Positions 1 through 9,283 are shown, counted from the first letter of the stretch. The stretch is DNA of 64,000 nucleotides from Flavobacteriaceae bacterium PS02334 (GCA_029959295.1 JASCOH010000001.1:930001-994000), one strand, 5' to 3'. Notes: generated from the sequence alone by a model not told the origin. Made by a program: numbers and translations.

Positions 1-523
1 TTTTTGAAATATACAAGAGTCCGTTTTCAAAATAAAGCGGTTCTAAATCTTGGCTCCGCTGTCCGATTTCATAATTGAACGGAATAAATTTTTGGCCAAC
101 TATTTTTCCGAATTTTTGATGATTTCTAGTGACCGTAAATAAGCTGTCGTAATTATTTTCATAAATTTCAAAAGCTTTTTTCAATAGCATTTTTGGCCGC
201 AAAGGATTAGTCGCTTGAAGCAAAACTACATTTTCAACCGCTTCGATATTTTCTAAAACATGCTTTAGCGCAGAAACTGTAGGTTCTGAATCGCCACACA
301 AATGCTCTGGACGGTCAATTACTTTTGCGCCATATTCAATTGCTATTTCTTTAATTTGCGCATCATCCGTGGAAACATATACTTCGCTTATAATTTCAGA
401 ATTGGCCTTGGCATATAAAACACTATGCGCCAGCAATGGAATTCCGTTCAAAAGCATGATGTTTTTTCCAGGCAATCTTTTCGAACCGCCACGCGCAGGA
501 ATTATGGCAATAGTCTTATTCAT
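1..523 (-). CDS. Acylneuraminate (sialic/pseudaminic/legionaminic acid) cytidylyltransferase, partial
   Basis: The C-terminal part runs off the left edge; about 174 residues are visible. The N-terminus reads MNKTIAIIPARGGSKRLPGK, which is the nucleotide-binding signature of CMP-nonulosonate synthetases (NeuA/PseF/LegF), followed by STDD and a DRPEHLCGDSEPT stretch typical of the family. The enzyme activates a nonulosonic acid with CTP in the cytoplasm before glycosyl transfer. The start ATG (521-523) overlaps the stop of the preceding acetyltransferase gene by 8 bases, so the two are probably translationally coupled. The synthase and aminotransferase partners (NeuB/PseI type) are not in the window and are expected further left. 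Which nonulosonic acid is made cannot be decided here. Confidence 0.9.
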   Translation of the reverse strand, partial: MNKTIAIIPARGGSKRLPGKNIMLLNGIPLLAHSVLYAKANSEIISEVYVSTDDAQIKEIAIEYGAKVIDRPEHLCGDSEPTVSALKHVLENIEAVENVVLLQATNPLRPKMLLKKAFEIYENNYDSLFTVTRNHQKFGKIVGQKFIPFNYEIGQRSQDLEPLYFENGLLYISK

Positions 524-1163
524 AAATGCTGTTTGCGGTTTCAAAATTCTTAAAAAACAGAGGTTTTATTTTTTCCAATTCTGCATCAGAAAGATTCCAC
601 CACTGCAATGCTTCAATTTCTTGAATTATATGATCTGGGAAACGTTTTCTTATAATTTTCGCTGGGACGCCGCCGACAATTGTATAAGGTGGAACATCTT
701 TAGTAACCACACAGCCTGCAGCCAAAATAGCTCCATTTCCGATCGTTACATTTCCGACAATTATTACGTTATGGCCAATCCAAACATCGTTTCCTATACT
801 AACTTTACTTGTTTCTTTTAAAGTTTTTAATTCACCTTTGAAAAGATTATTATTAATATAAGTTGACATGTAATTCATTGGATGATTTGTAGTATGAACA
901 GCAACTCCTATTCCTAATTGGCAGTATTTACCGATCGTCACATCACCTGCAAAAAGATTTTCGTGCCCTAAAGTCGTTGCATATCCAATCTTTATGTTTC
1001 CTACAAAATTGCATAAATCAGGAACAAGATTCTTTCCTTCAAAACTGGCATGCAAATATCCTTTAGACTTATTTGAAATTATGGTTCCTTTTTTCTTTTG
1101 GTCAGAAATATATTGCTTCCTTTTAAATCGAATGTAATATTTATATAAAAATTGCTTTATCAT
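516..1163 (-). CDS. Left-handed beta-helix (hexapeptide repeat) O/N-acetyltransferase, CatB-like
   Basis: 215 residues with hexapeptide-repeat turns such as IGNDVWIGHNVIIVGNVTIG and a downstream VVTKDVPPYTIVGGVPAKII motif, which marks the xenobiotic/CatB-type acetyltransferases. A His-containing VHTTNHP segment fits the catalytic loop. In this context it probably acetylates a sugar of the surface polysaccharide or a nonulosonic-acid precursor, using acetyl-CoA in the cytoplasm. It lies between an ABC flippase and a CMP-acylneuraminate synthetase, overlapping the latter by 8 bases. The substrate is inferred from context only. Confidence 0.85.
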   Translation of the reverse strand: MIKQFLYKYYIRFKRKQYISDQKKKGTIISNKSKGYLHASFEGKNLVPDLCNFVGNIKIGYATTLGHENLFAGDVTIGKYCQLGIGVAVHTTNHPMNYMSTYINNNLFKGELKTLKETSKVSIGNDVWIGHNVIIVGNVTIGNGAILAAGCVVTKDVPPYTIVGGVPAKIIRKRFPDHIIQEIEALQWWNLSDAELEKIKPLFFKNFETANSIYE

Positions 1164-1197
1164 AATAATCCTTACTTAAATTACTTTCAATTTTTAA

Positions 1198-3006
1198 TTA
1201 ATTATTGGACAAATCTTGTATGCTTACCATGGTTTTAAATTTATCAGAACCTTCCAGCAAATCATTAAAATTGCCTTTATCCATGATTTTGCCCTTATTC
1301 ATCAAGACAATTACATCGGCATTTTTCACTGTGGAGAGTCTGTGTGCAATAATCAATATGGTGAAATTTCCTTGCAAAGCATCAATATTTTGCTGTATTG
1401 TTTTCTCGCTTTCTGAATCTAAAGCTGAAGTTGCCTCATCTAAAATCAAAATATCAATATTCTTGAATAATTCTCTTGCAATGGAAATTCTTTGTTTTTG
1501 ACCGCCACTCAAATTTATTCCATTATTACCTAAAACAGTATCTGCCTTTTCTGGAAGTTCTTCTATTAAATCAGACAGGCAGGCTTGTTGCAGCGATTTT
1601 TCGAAAAGCATTCTGTTTTGAACTGTATCCTCTGCCCAAAAAGTAACATTATTAAAAATTGTATCATTAAAAATAACTGGATCTTGTGATATGTAGCCAA
1701 TTCGTTGCTGAAAAGTATTTACATTTAGATCTATAATATCATTGCCATCAATTGTTACTTGACCGCCAGATGGATTCATCAAACCGCTTATAAGATTTAC
1801 CAAGGTAGTTTTCCCGCTTCCGCTTTCTCCTACAAAAGCGATAGTTTGATTTTTCTTAATAGTCAAATTGACTTTATTAAGAATCATATTATTTTGATTG
1901 TACCAGAAATCAACATCGACCAGCTGAATATCTGATTTTAAAGAATCAAAATTCTTGGCTCCAGTTTCTTCAAGACCTTCTTTTAGTTCAATTTCGAATT
2001 TCGTCATATTTTCCAATGAACCATAAACACTCAAAAAAGTATTATAGTTAGATTGAATTCCCAAAAGTGATGTCATGGCGCGGTAAAAAAACAAAAGACT
2101 TACCAAAACAGAACTTAGCGATCCTCCCATTACATAAATCTGCATAAGAATTACAATACACAAAATCGTAATTAGCAAAGGTTCTCTTGAAGCTGAAATT
2201 TTTGAGTCTAATATTCCTAATTTGGTATTGTTTTCTTCTAATTCATTTATGCCGGCTTCCATTTTATGGACATATTTTTTCAGTGAACCAGTTGCTTTCA
2301 AGTATTTAAAATTGGCTATAAATTGTATAATAAGTCCTTGGAAATCACTGTTATTTTTTGTCAACTGAGAAGATTCATGCTTGGTTTGCTTGTATAATTT
2401 CTTATAAATTAAATTAGACAGAACGCCTCCAAATGAAGCCAACAGTGCAAATTTCCAATCGACCATTAATGCAAAAAGCAGGTAAACCATTACAAGAATT
2501 ATATTCTGGAAGCAGTTAAAATAACTTACATAAGCAATAGAAACTCTAGAAACTTCACCTGTAAGCGTATTTTGAATCCTTCCTATATCAGAGCCAATAA
2601 AAGATTTATAGGAATATTTCGTAAAAAAAGTAATCAGTTTTAATCGCAACATTTTAGTAAAAAACTGCCTAACTTTTACTTTATAATAACTATTAGTATA
2701 TACTGCTATTCCTTTCAATACAAAGAAAAACAGAAGAAAAATCAAGGAATTTATAATATTGAGCTTAATTCCTAAATTATTTATTGCTTCAACTAAAAAG
2801 CTCAAATTTCCTAAACTCTCAGAACCAACAGATCTGTCGCCATCAGCCATTTGCAGTAATGGCAGAAACATTGTAAGCCCAATTCCGTCTAAAAAACCGA
2901 CCAATATGCTAAATACTACAACCAAAAACACTCGATAGCCTAAATACCTATAGAAATAAGAAAAGTTTTGAAAATATTTTTTGATGAACTGCTTTAAAAG
3001 TTTCAC
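1198..3006 (-). CDS. ABC transporter, fused permease/ATPase (MsbA/PglK-type flippase)
   Basis: 602 residues: an N-terminal membrane domain (segments near 25-50, 85-105, 165-200 and 275-310) followed by a nucleotide-binding domain. Walker A is GESGSGKT (393-400), the signature is LSGGQ (499-503), Walker B is ILILDEATSALD (519-530) and the H-loop His is about 555. This half-transporter layout is that of lipid-linked oligosaccharide or lipid flippases. It begins its own transcription unit with a good promoter (3045-3074) and is followed by the acetyltransferase and NeuA-like genes. The locus also has a Wzx flippase, so this one may serve a separate glycan, perhaps a nonulosonate-containing one. 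That division of labour is inference. Confidence 0.9.
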   Translation of the reverse strand: MKLLKQFIKKYFQNFSYFYRYLGYRVFLVVVFSILVGFLDGIGLTMFLPLLQMADGDRSVGSESLGNLSFLVEAINNLGIKLNIINSLIFLLFFFVLKGIAVYTNSYYKVKVRQFFTKMLRLKLITFFTKYSYKSFIGSDIGRIQNTLTGEVSRVSIAYVSYFNCFQNIILVMVYLLFALMVDWKFALLASFGGVLSNLIYKKLYKQTKHESSQLTKNNSDFQGLIIQFIANFKYLKATGSLKKYVHKMEAGINELEENNTKLGILDSKISASREPLLITILCIVILMQIYVMGGSLSSVLVSLLFFYRAMTSLLGIQSNYNTFLSVYGSLENMTKFEIELKEGLEETGAKNFDSLKSDIQLVDVDFWYNQNNMILNKVNLTIKKNQTIAFVGESGSGKTTLVNLISGLMNPSGGQVTIDGNDIIDLNVNTFQQRIGYISQDPVIFNDTIFNNVTFWAEDTVQNRMLFEKSLQQACLSDLIEELPEKADTVLGNNGINLSGGQKQRISIARELFKNIDILILDEATSALDSESEKTIQQNIDALQGNFTILIIAHRLSTVKNADVIVLMNKGKIMDKGNFNDLLEGSDKFKTMVSIQDLSNN

Positions 3007-3044
3007 TTTATAAGGATTTAACTTAATGGTTATAAAATCAACTC

Positions 3045-3074
3045 CAAAGATAGTCCTTTTTCAAAACGGAGCAA
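3045..3074 (-). promoter_or_regulatory. Promoter of the ABC flippase unit
   Basis: On the minus strand TTG (3072-3074), 19 bases, then TATCTTTG (3045-3052). This matches the Flavobacterium consensus TTG-N17-23-TAnnTTTG. The expected start site lies about 35 bases before the ATG. Confidence 0.7.
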
Positions 3075-3143
3075 ATCATGGCCTATATTATTATTTTTTT
3101 ACTAAAATGTAAGGAAGAAAAATCTAATTCATTTAAAAATGAG

Positions 3144-3151
3144 TAATTTTG
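3144..3151 (+). promoter_or_regulatory. -7 box upstream of the CpsB-like phosphatase
   Basis: TAATTTTG fits TAnnTTTG and sits 22 bases before the TTG start codon at 3174. No clear -33 TTG is seen at the usual distance. It is divergent from the ABC flippase promoter. Confidence 0.45.
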
Positions 3152-3173
3152 TGGTAAATTAAATTTTAAGAAA

Positions 3174-3911
3174 TTGTTTTCCTTTCTCAAAAATAAAAAA
3201 ACACTAAGAGACCTTATTCCAGATAATTTTGTAGACATCCATTCTCATATTCTCCCAGGAATCGATGATGGCTCCAAATCTTTAGAAGATACTTTTTCTT
3301 TGGTAAATTCTCTCAAGGAAATTGGTTTTTCGCAATTTACCGGAACCCCGCATGTGATAAAACATGTTTGGGAAAATACCAGAACCACTATTGAAAATGC
3401 TCAAAAAGTTGTTCTCGATGGCTTTAACGAAAATAGTCAAAACATAAATCTGAGCATTGCCGCTGAATACATGATGGAGGAAACTTTTGTCAAGCTATTC
3501 CAGTCTGAAAAATTATTGACATTGAAAGACAATTATGTTTTAGTAGAAATGTCTTATCTCAATGCTCCAATCCAGCTTTACGATATCATCTTTGAACTTC
3601 AAGTAGCCGGGTACAAACCTGTCTTGGCACATCCAGAACGTTATGTCTTTTACCATCACAACTTTGAAGAATACCAAAAATTGAAAAAAGCGGGATGCTT
3701 ATTCCAGCTCAATCTTTTATCTGCTGTAGGTTATTATGGCAAAAATGAAACAGAAACCGCTCAAAAGCTATTAGACAAAGGCTTCATCGATTTTGTAGGC
3801 TCTGATGTACACCACGAAAAACATATTGACAATTTCAACAAAAAGATAATGCTAAAAAACTCGCTGCCTTTAATAGAAGCTATTAAAAACAACGAGTTTT
3901 TCAGAAGATAA
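3174..3911 (+). CDS. CpsB/YwqE-type tyrosine-protein phosphatase (PHP domain)
   Basis: 245 residues. The PHP-domain metal ligands are visible as HSHILPGIDDG (23-33), later AHPERY, and GSDVHHEKH near the C-terminus. CpsB/Wzb-like PHP phosphatases remove phosphate from the C-terminal tyrosines of Wzc/CpsD kinases and so control polymer length and export. The start is a TTG: the frame has a stop at 3144-3146 and no ATG before residue 97, while the family N-terminus (a short basic stretch, then DLIPDNFVDIHSH) is complete from the TTG. The gene is on the opposite strand to the Wzc kinase and ends 7 bases from its stop. It is the only plus-strand gene in the polysaccharide locus. Confidence 0.88.
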   Translation: MFSFLKNKKTLRDLIPDNFVDIHSHILPGIDDGSKSLEDTFSLVNSLKEIGFSQFTGTPHVIKHVWENTRTTIENAQKVVLDGFNENSQNINLSIAAEYMMEETFVKLFQSEKLLTLKDNYVLVEMSYLNAPIQLYDIIFELQVAGYKPVLAHPERYVFYHHNFEEYQKLKKAGCLFQLNLLSAVGYYGKNETETAQKLLDKGFIDFVGSDVHHEKHIDNFNKKIMLKNSLPLIEAIKNNEFFRR

Positions 3912-3918
3912 TCAATTA

Positions 3919-6276
3919 TTATTTTTTCATTATTTTTTTATACCATGGCAACTGTTCTTCTTCCCTGCCATAACCATAACCGTAGCCATAACCGTAACCA
4001 TAGCTATAATCTCTGGTAGTAAACGTATCATTTAAAAGAATAGCCATATTCGGCAGTTTCTTTTCATTGTATAAAATTTGCGGAATTGAAAGCATGCGCT
4101 TGTCGAGATAATTTGCACGCGCAACATAAATAAATGTGTCAGCATTTTTTGCAATCAGCAAGGTATCTGTAACAAGGCTTACTGGCGCAGTATCCACGAC
4201 GATATAATCATATTCTTTTTTCAATTTCTCAAACATTTCATCTACTTTTTTTCCCATCAGCAATTCTGCCGGATTTGGCGGAATTAATCCCGCAGGAAGT
4301 ATATAAAAATGTTCATAATCTGGCTGTTTTACAATAAGATCTTCCAACTTTTCACTTCCAGAAAGATAAGTTGTGATACCTTTTGCTGGAAGAGAAAGAT
4401 ATTCATCAAATTTTGGATTTCTAATATCCATACCAATCAGCAATACTTTTTTGCCTGATAAAGCAAATGTAGCTGCCAGGTTAATCGCAATAAATGTTTT
4501 TCCTTCCTTCGGAAAAGTCGAAGTCACAAAAATGGTTTTTGCCCTTCCTTCCGGAACAAGATTAAGCATGAACTCCAGATTCGTACGCACAATCCTCAAT
4601 GCTTCTGCCGAACTTGAACGGCTATTTGACTGAATTAATTCTGAATGAGAGGCAGATCTTGGAACGTCACCAAGAAAAGGAACCGTCAATCTTTCTTCAA
4701 TATCTTTACGGCTTTTTAACTTATTGTCAAGTAATCCCCTAAGGTAAATTATTCCGATTGGGACTATGAGTCCGAGTACAAAAGCAATCAGCAAGACAAT
4801 ATTTCTTTGTGGCGAAACAGGAGTATGAGACGCCAAGGCACTGTCAATCACTTTTGCATTTTCAACTGTTGCGGCTAATGAAAGCGCCGTTTCTTCTCTT
4901 TTCTGCAAAAGATACAAATACAAAGCTTCCTTCACTTTTTGCTGGCGGTCAATGATTCTGAATTTTCTTTCTAATTCAGGAACTTGAGATTTTTTACCGC
5001 TTACAACCGAACCCTGTCTGTCAAGATCACGTTTTTTTATTGCCAATGAAGATTTAAACCGAAGAAGGCTTTGCGTTACATTTTCTTTTAAAGCCTGAAG
5101 CTTATTATCTAAATTGATAACAACCGGATTGCTTGCTGTAGCGCCGGAAGCAATTCTCTCGCGCTCAATAATTAATGAATTGTATTGCTCAATAGCACCC
5201 GAAGCACCTGATTCTCCAGAAAGCACATTCACAGGAACCGTTTCACCCGGACGAATATTTTTAAGATATTCAATCATCGAATTGACGATATTCTGCTGTG
5301 TTTCAGTTTCTATAATGCTTTTTTCATATTCAGTAGCACTTGCCATAAATTGCCCAGACTCTAAAGGAATATCGGTAAGATTATGTTGGCGCTTGAAACC
5401 TTCTACATTTTTTTCAACATCAGTAAGCTCTTCAGTTATCAATTCCAATCTTTGAGAAATGAAAATAGATGTTTTTTCAGAAACTAAATTTTTATCCTCA
5501 ATTGCATCAGCATTGTAAATCCTTACAAGCGTATTCAAAAAATCTTCGGCTCTTGAGCTAATAGGATCAATTAAAGCAAGTTCAATTATGCTTGTATTTT
5601 TTCCTAGAACTGCAATTACCAAACGGGCTTTATAACTTTGAGCAACTGCTTCAACTGGATAAATGACACAGTCTACTGATGACAGCCTATCTTTAGATGA
5701 CGAATAAAAACTACTTTTAGTCACCACGATCGATCCCGACTCAACATTAATTGTTTTATCATATTGAAAATCGCCGATTTCTTTTTCGCCTTCAAATAAT
5801 TTATATGAAGAATTTGAAACTGGTTCGATCTTAAAAAAGTGATTTTTTGCTTTTTCTGCTTCTGAATTTGCTGAGAAAACTACTGACACTGGTGAATTTT
5901 TATACATTTCTGCATCCTTCACACGACCTTGATTAATGTAGATTACGTTTAATTTTAAGTCTGCGACAGTTTTTTCGACCAAAGTTCTTGATCTTAATAT
6001 CTCAATTTCATTATCAATATTATTTTTCCCAGTTCCAAGAAGGCCTTTATCTGAAAAAGCCGCCAATTCTGAAGAAGCGCCGCCTTTTTTATCATCCTTT
6101 AAGACAATTGAAGTACTCGCTTTATATTGTGGTGTTGAATATCTAAGATATAAAAAAGCAATTCCTAAAGCAACAAGTATGGTAACAATAAACCATTTCC
6201 AATGAATGATATACATTTCCAATTGCTCTTGGATATTCATATCCTTTTCTATTATTTTCTCTGTGTGGCTCTCCAT
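3919..6276 (-). CDS. wzc: Polysaccharide co-polymerase / bacterial tyrosine kinase (Wzc), copy 1
   Basis: 785 residues. There is an N-terminal Wzz domain with membrane helices near 28-45 and 491-513, a long coiled-coil periplasmic part between them, and a cytoplasmic BY-kinase. Walker A STFPKEGKT is at 586-594, Walker A' near 611-622 and Walker B IVVDTAP near 692. The C-terminal tail carries seven tyrosines (757-769, alternating mostly with Gly), the expected autophosphorylation cluster. It acts with Wza in the inner membrane to control chain length and export. It directly follows its Wza partner (3-base gap) and converges on a cognate-type phosphatase gene. The tail is encoded by a degenerate hexanucleotide repeat. 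Confidence 0.93.
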   Translation of the reverse strand: MESHTEKIIEKDMNIQEQLEMYIIHWKWFIVTILVALGIAFLYLRYSTPQYKASTSIVLKDDKKGGASSELAAFSDKGLLGTGKNNIDNEIEILRSRTLVEKTVADLKLNVIYINQGRVKDAEMYKNSPVSVVFSANSEAEKAKNHFFKIEPVSNSSYKLFEGEKEIGDFQYDKTINVESGSIVVTKSSFYSSSKDRLSSVDCVIYPVEAVAQSYKARLVIAVLGKNTSIIELALIDPISSRAEDFLNTLVRIYNADAIEDKNLVSEKTSIFISQRLELITEELTDVEKNVEGFKRQHNLTDIPLESGQFMASATEYEKSIIETETQQNIVNSMIEYLKNIRPGETVPVNVLSGESGASGAIEQYNSLIIERERIASGATASNPVVINLDNKLQALKENVTQSLLRFKSSLAIKKRDLDRQGSVVSGKKSQVPELERKFRIIDRQQKVKEALYLYLLQKREETALSLAATVENAKVIDSALASHTPVSPQRNIVLLIAFVLGLIVPIGIIYLRGLLDNKLKSRKDIEERLTVPFLGDVPRSASHSELIQSNSRSSSAEALRIVRTNLEFMLNLVPEGRAKTIFVTSTFPKEGKTFIAINLAATFALSGKKVLLIGMDIRNPKFDEYLSLPAKGITTYLSGSEKLEDLIVKQPDYEHFYILPAGLIPPNPAELLMGKKVDEMFEKLKKEYDYIVVDTAPVSLVTDTLLIAKNADTFIYVARANYLDKRMLSIPQILYNEKKLPNMAILLNDTFTTRDYSYGYGYGYGYGYGREEEQLPWYKKIMKK
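3967..4008 (-). repeat. Hexanucleotide-like Tyr-Gly coding repeat in wzc copy 1
   Basis: Six Tyr-Gly codon pairs (TAT or TAC followed by GGN) plus the preceding Tyr-Ser encode residues 757-770. The period is 6 bases with variation only at third positions, so the tyrosine count could change in steps of one by slippage without a frameshift. Confidence 0.75.
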
Positions 6277-6279
6277 AAT

Positions 6280-7053
6280 CTATTTAGTAATAAGTACAAT
6301 AATTGTTACAAGAAATGAAGCTACCGAAAGAATCAACCCAATATTTGGGCCTATTACCGACGCATTTATCCTAGCTGAATTTGGCTCAACATAAACAAGA
6401 TCATTTTGGGACAAGTAATAATAAGGAGAATTTACAAAATCAGCTTTTGTAATATCAACCCTTTCTACAGTCTTTTTGCCTGCTTTTTCCCTAATAACCA
6501 TGATGTTATTTCGTTTTCCATAAATGGTAAGATCTCCAGCCATGCTTAAAGCTTCAGGAAGCGTCAATCTTTCAGACTGAATATTGAATACGCCTGGTCG
6601 GGCAACTTCTCCTTGAACGGTAACTTTGTAATTTAAGATCGTAATATTTACGGATGGTTTTTTAAGATATTCCCTTAAAACAGAATTAAGCTCTGTAGTC
6701 GCCTGACTCTTAGTCAAACCGCCTAATTTAATTTTCCCAATTATCGGAAACTGTATAAAACCTTCGCTGTCAATTAGGTATGTATTTGTTTCTTGTCCTG
6801 CAGCCGCAATTCCAGATCCTGGATCAAGGTGATTCATATTAAAAGGTGCAGCAATTTCAGGGTTTTCTGCCAAAACAATAATACGAAGCAAATCATCTAC
6901 TTCTAGTGCCGGATCAAAATTTCCTTTAGATTCTCCATTTACAACGGAATCTATATTTTGATAATAAGCCATATCTTTTCTTGAAGCACAAGAAAAAATA
7001 AGCATTGAAAATATAATTAAAAATGGAAATCTAAAATAAATGAATTGTTTCAT
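6280..7053 (-). CDS. wza: Outer-membrane polysaccharide export lipoprotein (Wza), copy 1
   Basis: 257 residues. The signal peptide ends in a lipobox (MLIFSC, Cys22). A poly_export domain follows (LEVDDLLRIIVLAENPE), then SLBB-like segments (YKVTVQGEVARPGVFNI), and a C-terminal membrane-like helix (ASVIGPNIGLILSVASFLV). It forms the outer-membrane exit pore for the polymer together with the Wzc encoded 3 bases downstream. A second, divergent Wza/Wzc pair is at 34.6-37.9 kb. Confidence 0.92.
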   Translation of the reverse strand: MKQFIYFRFPFLIIFSMLIFSCASRKDMAYYQNIDSVVNGESKGNFDPALEVDDLLRIIVLAENPEIAAPFNMNHLDPGSGIAAAGQETNTYLIDSEGFIQFPIIGKIKLGGLTKSQATTELNSVLREYLKKPSVNITILNYKVTVQGEVARPGVFNIQSERLTLPEALSMAGDLTIYGKRNNIMVIREKAGKKTVERVDITKADFVNSPYYYLSQNDLVYVEPNSARINASVIGPNIGLILSVASFLVTIIVLITK

Positions 7054-7107
7054 GTTTTTGTTTTGGATGGTCTAAATATACTGTTTATGATTTAAGTTTT
7101 GAAAAAC

Positions 7108-9096
7108 CTATTCAACTGGATTTGTATTTTTTTTGTCCAGCGTTTCAAAAATAGAGTTTAAGCTTTTGAATTCTGGTACAATATGCTTCATTTTTGAAAC
7201 AATTTCGTTATTAGAGGTGAGCTCAGAAGTATCGATCAGATCATGAATTGCCAAGCTTACGTTCTCGAAATCGTCAAAATAATCTTCCGCAATCATAATT
7301 TTTTCGTGATGGGTAGGCAATGTTTTCGCAGAGTCATTAAGCAATTCTTCATATAATTTCTCACCAGGACGCAATCCTACAATCTTGATCTTAATATGAT
7401 TATCAGGCACAAAGCCTGCAAGCTTGATCATTTTTCTAGCCAAATCAATAATTTTCACTGGTTTGCCCATATCAAAAATATAAATTTCGCCACCATTACC
7501 CATTGCTCCTGCTTCAAGAACCAGCTGGCAAGCTTCAGGAATGGTCATAAAATAGCGTATAATATCAGGATGCGTGATCGTTATCGGCCCGCCTTCTTCA
7601 ATTTGTTTTTTAAACAATGGAACTACAGAACCATTAGAACCCAAGACATTTCCAAAACGCGTTGTGATGAATTTTGTCCCGCCAGAATTGCCATCAGCTC
7701 TATATTTATAATGAAGCGACTGTACATATTTCTCTGCAATCCTTTTGCTAGCTCCCATTACGCTGCTCGGATTCACCGCTTTATCGGTTGAAACCATTAC
7801 AAAACGCTCAACGCCATACTTTTGTGATAAGTCGGCAAGATTTTTAGTTCCCAAAACATTTGTAAATATCGCCTGGGAAGGGTTTTCCTCCATCAATGGA
7901 ACATGCTTGTAAGCCGCGGCATGATAAACAACCTGTGGCTTATAAAATTTAAAAACCTGTTTCAACACATATTTGCTTCTCACGTCAGCCAGAACATTTT
8001 TAATCTGAATGTTCGGGTTGCAATTCGCAATTTCAAGCGAAAGGCTGTGCAATGGCGTTTCTGCCTGATCAAGAATGATGATTGTTTTTGGATTAAATCC
8101 GATGATTTGGCGCACGATTTCACTTCCGATAGAACCTGCGGCACCTGTTACCAAAATTGTCTTCCCGTATAATTTTGAAGAAATCGATTTCATGTCCAGC
8201 ACGATCGGCTTTCTTTCCAATAAATCTTGGATCTCAAAACTTTTAATGTTTTTAGAAATTTCTTCCTGATTTTCCCAATCCGTTATAAGCGGAATAGTAT
8301 AAACTTTGTAGTTGTATTCAAGGCATTCTTCAACAATTGCTGACCTTTCGTCTTTCGTAAGTCCTTTATCTGCAATAATCAAAGCCTCAGCACCTAGAGA
8401 TCTCATGATCACAGGAACCTTCTTTTTCAACTGCAATATCGGAAGATCCAATATCCTCTTTGATGTATTTTGGCTTAACTTATCAATAAATCCGATTAAT
8501 TTAAATCGACCCGGATTTTCAGAACGCAAGGCATTGGCAACAGCAATCGCATTATTGTCAAAACCATAAATCAGCGCTTTTGTGCGCCCTTCTTCTTTTG
8601 AAATATTGATGTATTTTTCAAATGTCTGCTTTACGACAATTCTGTAAAAAAACAGCAACGTGAAAGAAAGCACTACATTGATAAAAATTCCGGTACTGAG
8701 AAAAATCTTGAAATCGTGATCAAGCAAGAATACAAAATTTACGGAAATCAAGGTGATCAGCGTACAGACTTGTGCGAAGAATATTTTTACAGCATCAATA
8801 AATGAAGAGTGCCTAATAATTCCAGAATAGGTTCGGAATATCCAGAAGAAAAAGATATTTATTACAAAGTACAAAAGCAGGCCATGCAAGATATAATCGC
8901 TTGGAATATAAGTAAGTTTGATGCCTTTTAGCAAGAAATAAGTCGTAATTCCAGAGAACAAGACAATTCCTAAATCCATTAACAGCACAAGCCACCTAGG
9001 AAGAAAACCCAGATTATTGAAACTAAACCTTTCTTTAAGCCCTGATATAAATTGATCCATATCAGGCCTAAAATTCTTTTTATCGAATTTTTTCAA
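7108..9096 (-). CDS. UDP-GlcNAc 4,6-dehydratase, membrane form (PglF/WbpM/CapD type)
   Basis: 662 residues. Four N-terminal membrane helices (about 35-150) are followed by a Rossmann-like region and a C-terminal SDR domain with TGAAGSIG (317-324). The SDR tyrosine is replaced by Met, giving a Ser436-Met447-Lys451 triad (STDKAVNPSSVMGASK), as known for WbpM/PglF. It converts UDP-GlcNAc to the 4-keto-6-deoxy sugar that feeds bacillosamine, QuiNAc or FucNAc synthesis. Partners are nearby: PglE-, PglD- and PglC-like genes and a WbpV-like epimerase just upstream. It has its own -7 box at 9141. Confidence 0.93.
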   Translation of the reverse strand: MKKFDKKNFRPDMDQFISGLKERFSFNNLGFLPRWLVLLMDLGIVLFSGITTYFLLKGIKLTYIPSDYILHGLLLYFVINIFFFWIFRTYSGIIRHSSFIDAVKIFFAQVCTLITLISVNFVFLLDHDFKIFLSTGIFINVVLSFTLLFFYRIVVKQTFEKYINISKEEGRTKALIYGFDNNAIAVANALRSENPGRFKLIGFIDKLSQNTSKRILDLPILQLKKKVPVIMRSLGAEALIIADKGLTKDERSAIVEECLEYNYKVYTIPLITDWENQEEISKNIKSFEIQDLLERKPIVLDMKSISSKLYGKTILVTGAAGSIGSEIVRQIIGFNPKTIIILDQAETPLHSLSLEIANCNPNIQIKNVLADVRSKYVLKQVFKFYKPQVVYHAAAYKHVPLMEENPSQAIFTNVLGTKNLADLSQKYGVERFVMVSTDKAVNPSSVMGASKRIAEKYVQSLHYKYRADGNSGGTKFITTRFGNVLGSNGSVVPLFKKQIEEGGPITITHPDIIRYFMTIPEACQLVLEAGAMGNGGEIYIFDMGKPVKIIDLARKMIKLAGFVPDNHIKIKIVGLRPGEKLYEELLNDSAKTLPTHHEKIMIAEDYFDDFENVSLAIHDLIDTSELTSNNEIVSKMKHIVPEFKSLNSIFETLDKKNTNPVE

Positions 9097-9140
9097 ATTT
9101 CAAATTTTGTCGGGGAATTAAAACTAATGTTAATTGTCAG

Positions 9141-9148
9141 CAAAGTTA
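9141..9148 (-). promoter_or_regulatory. Promoter -7 box upstream of the PglF-like gene
   Basis: TAACTTTG on the minus strand, followed by C, is a strong match to TAnnTTTG. It lies 45 bases before the ATG in a 187-bp AT-rich gap that otherwise shows nothing. It would drive the dehydratase-wza-wzc unit independently of the genes upstream. Confidence 0.55.
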
Positions 9149-9283
9149 CACAAAAAAACACAATTGCTAATTAAATATTAAAATTTTACGCTTTCTATAA
9201 AAACTTTTGCATAACAAATAAGCTTTGTAACTTTTTCTTAATCAAAAGCCATATAAAATTACAAAAAACTATTATTATTCAAT

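Noticed and set aside
7396-7791. 131-codon plus-strand reading frame inside the PglF-like gene
   Set aside because: It lies wholly antisense to a conserved domain and has no recognisable protein features.
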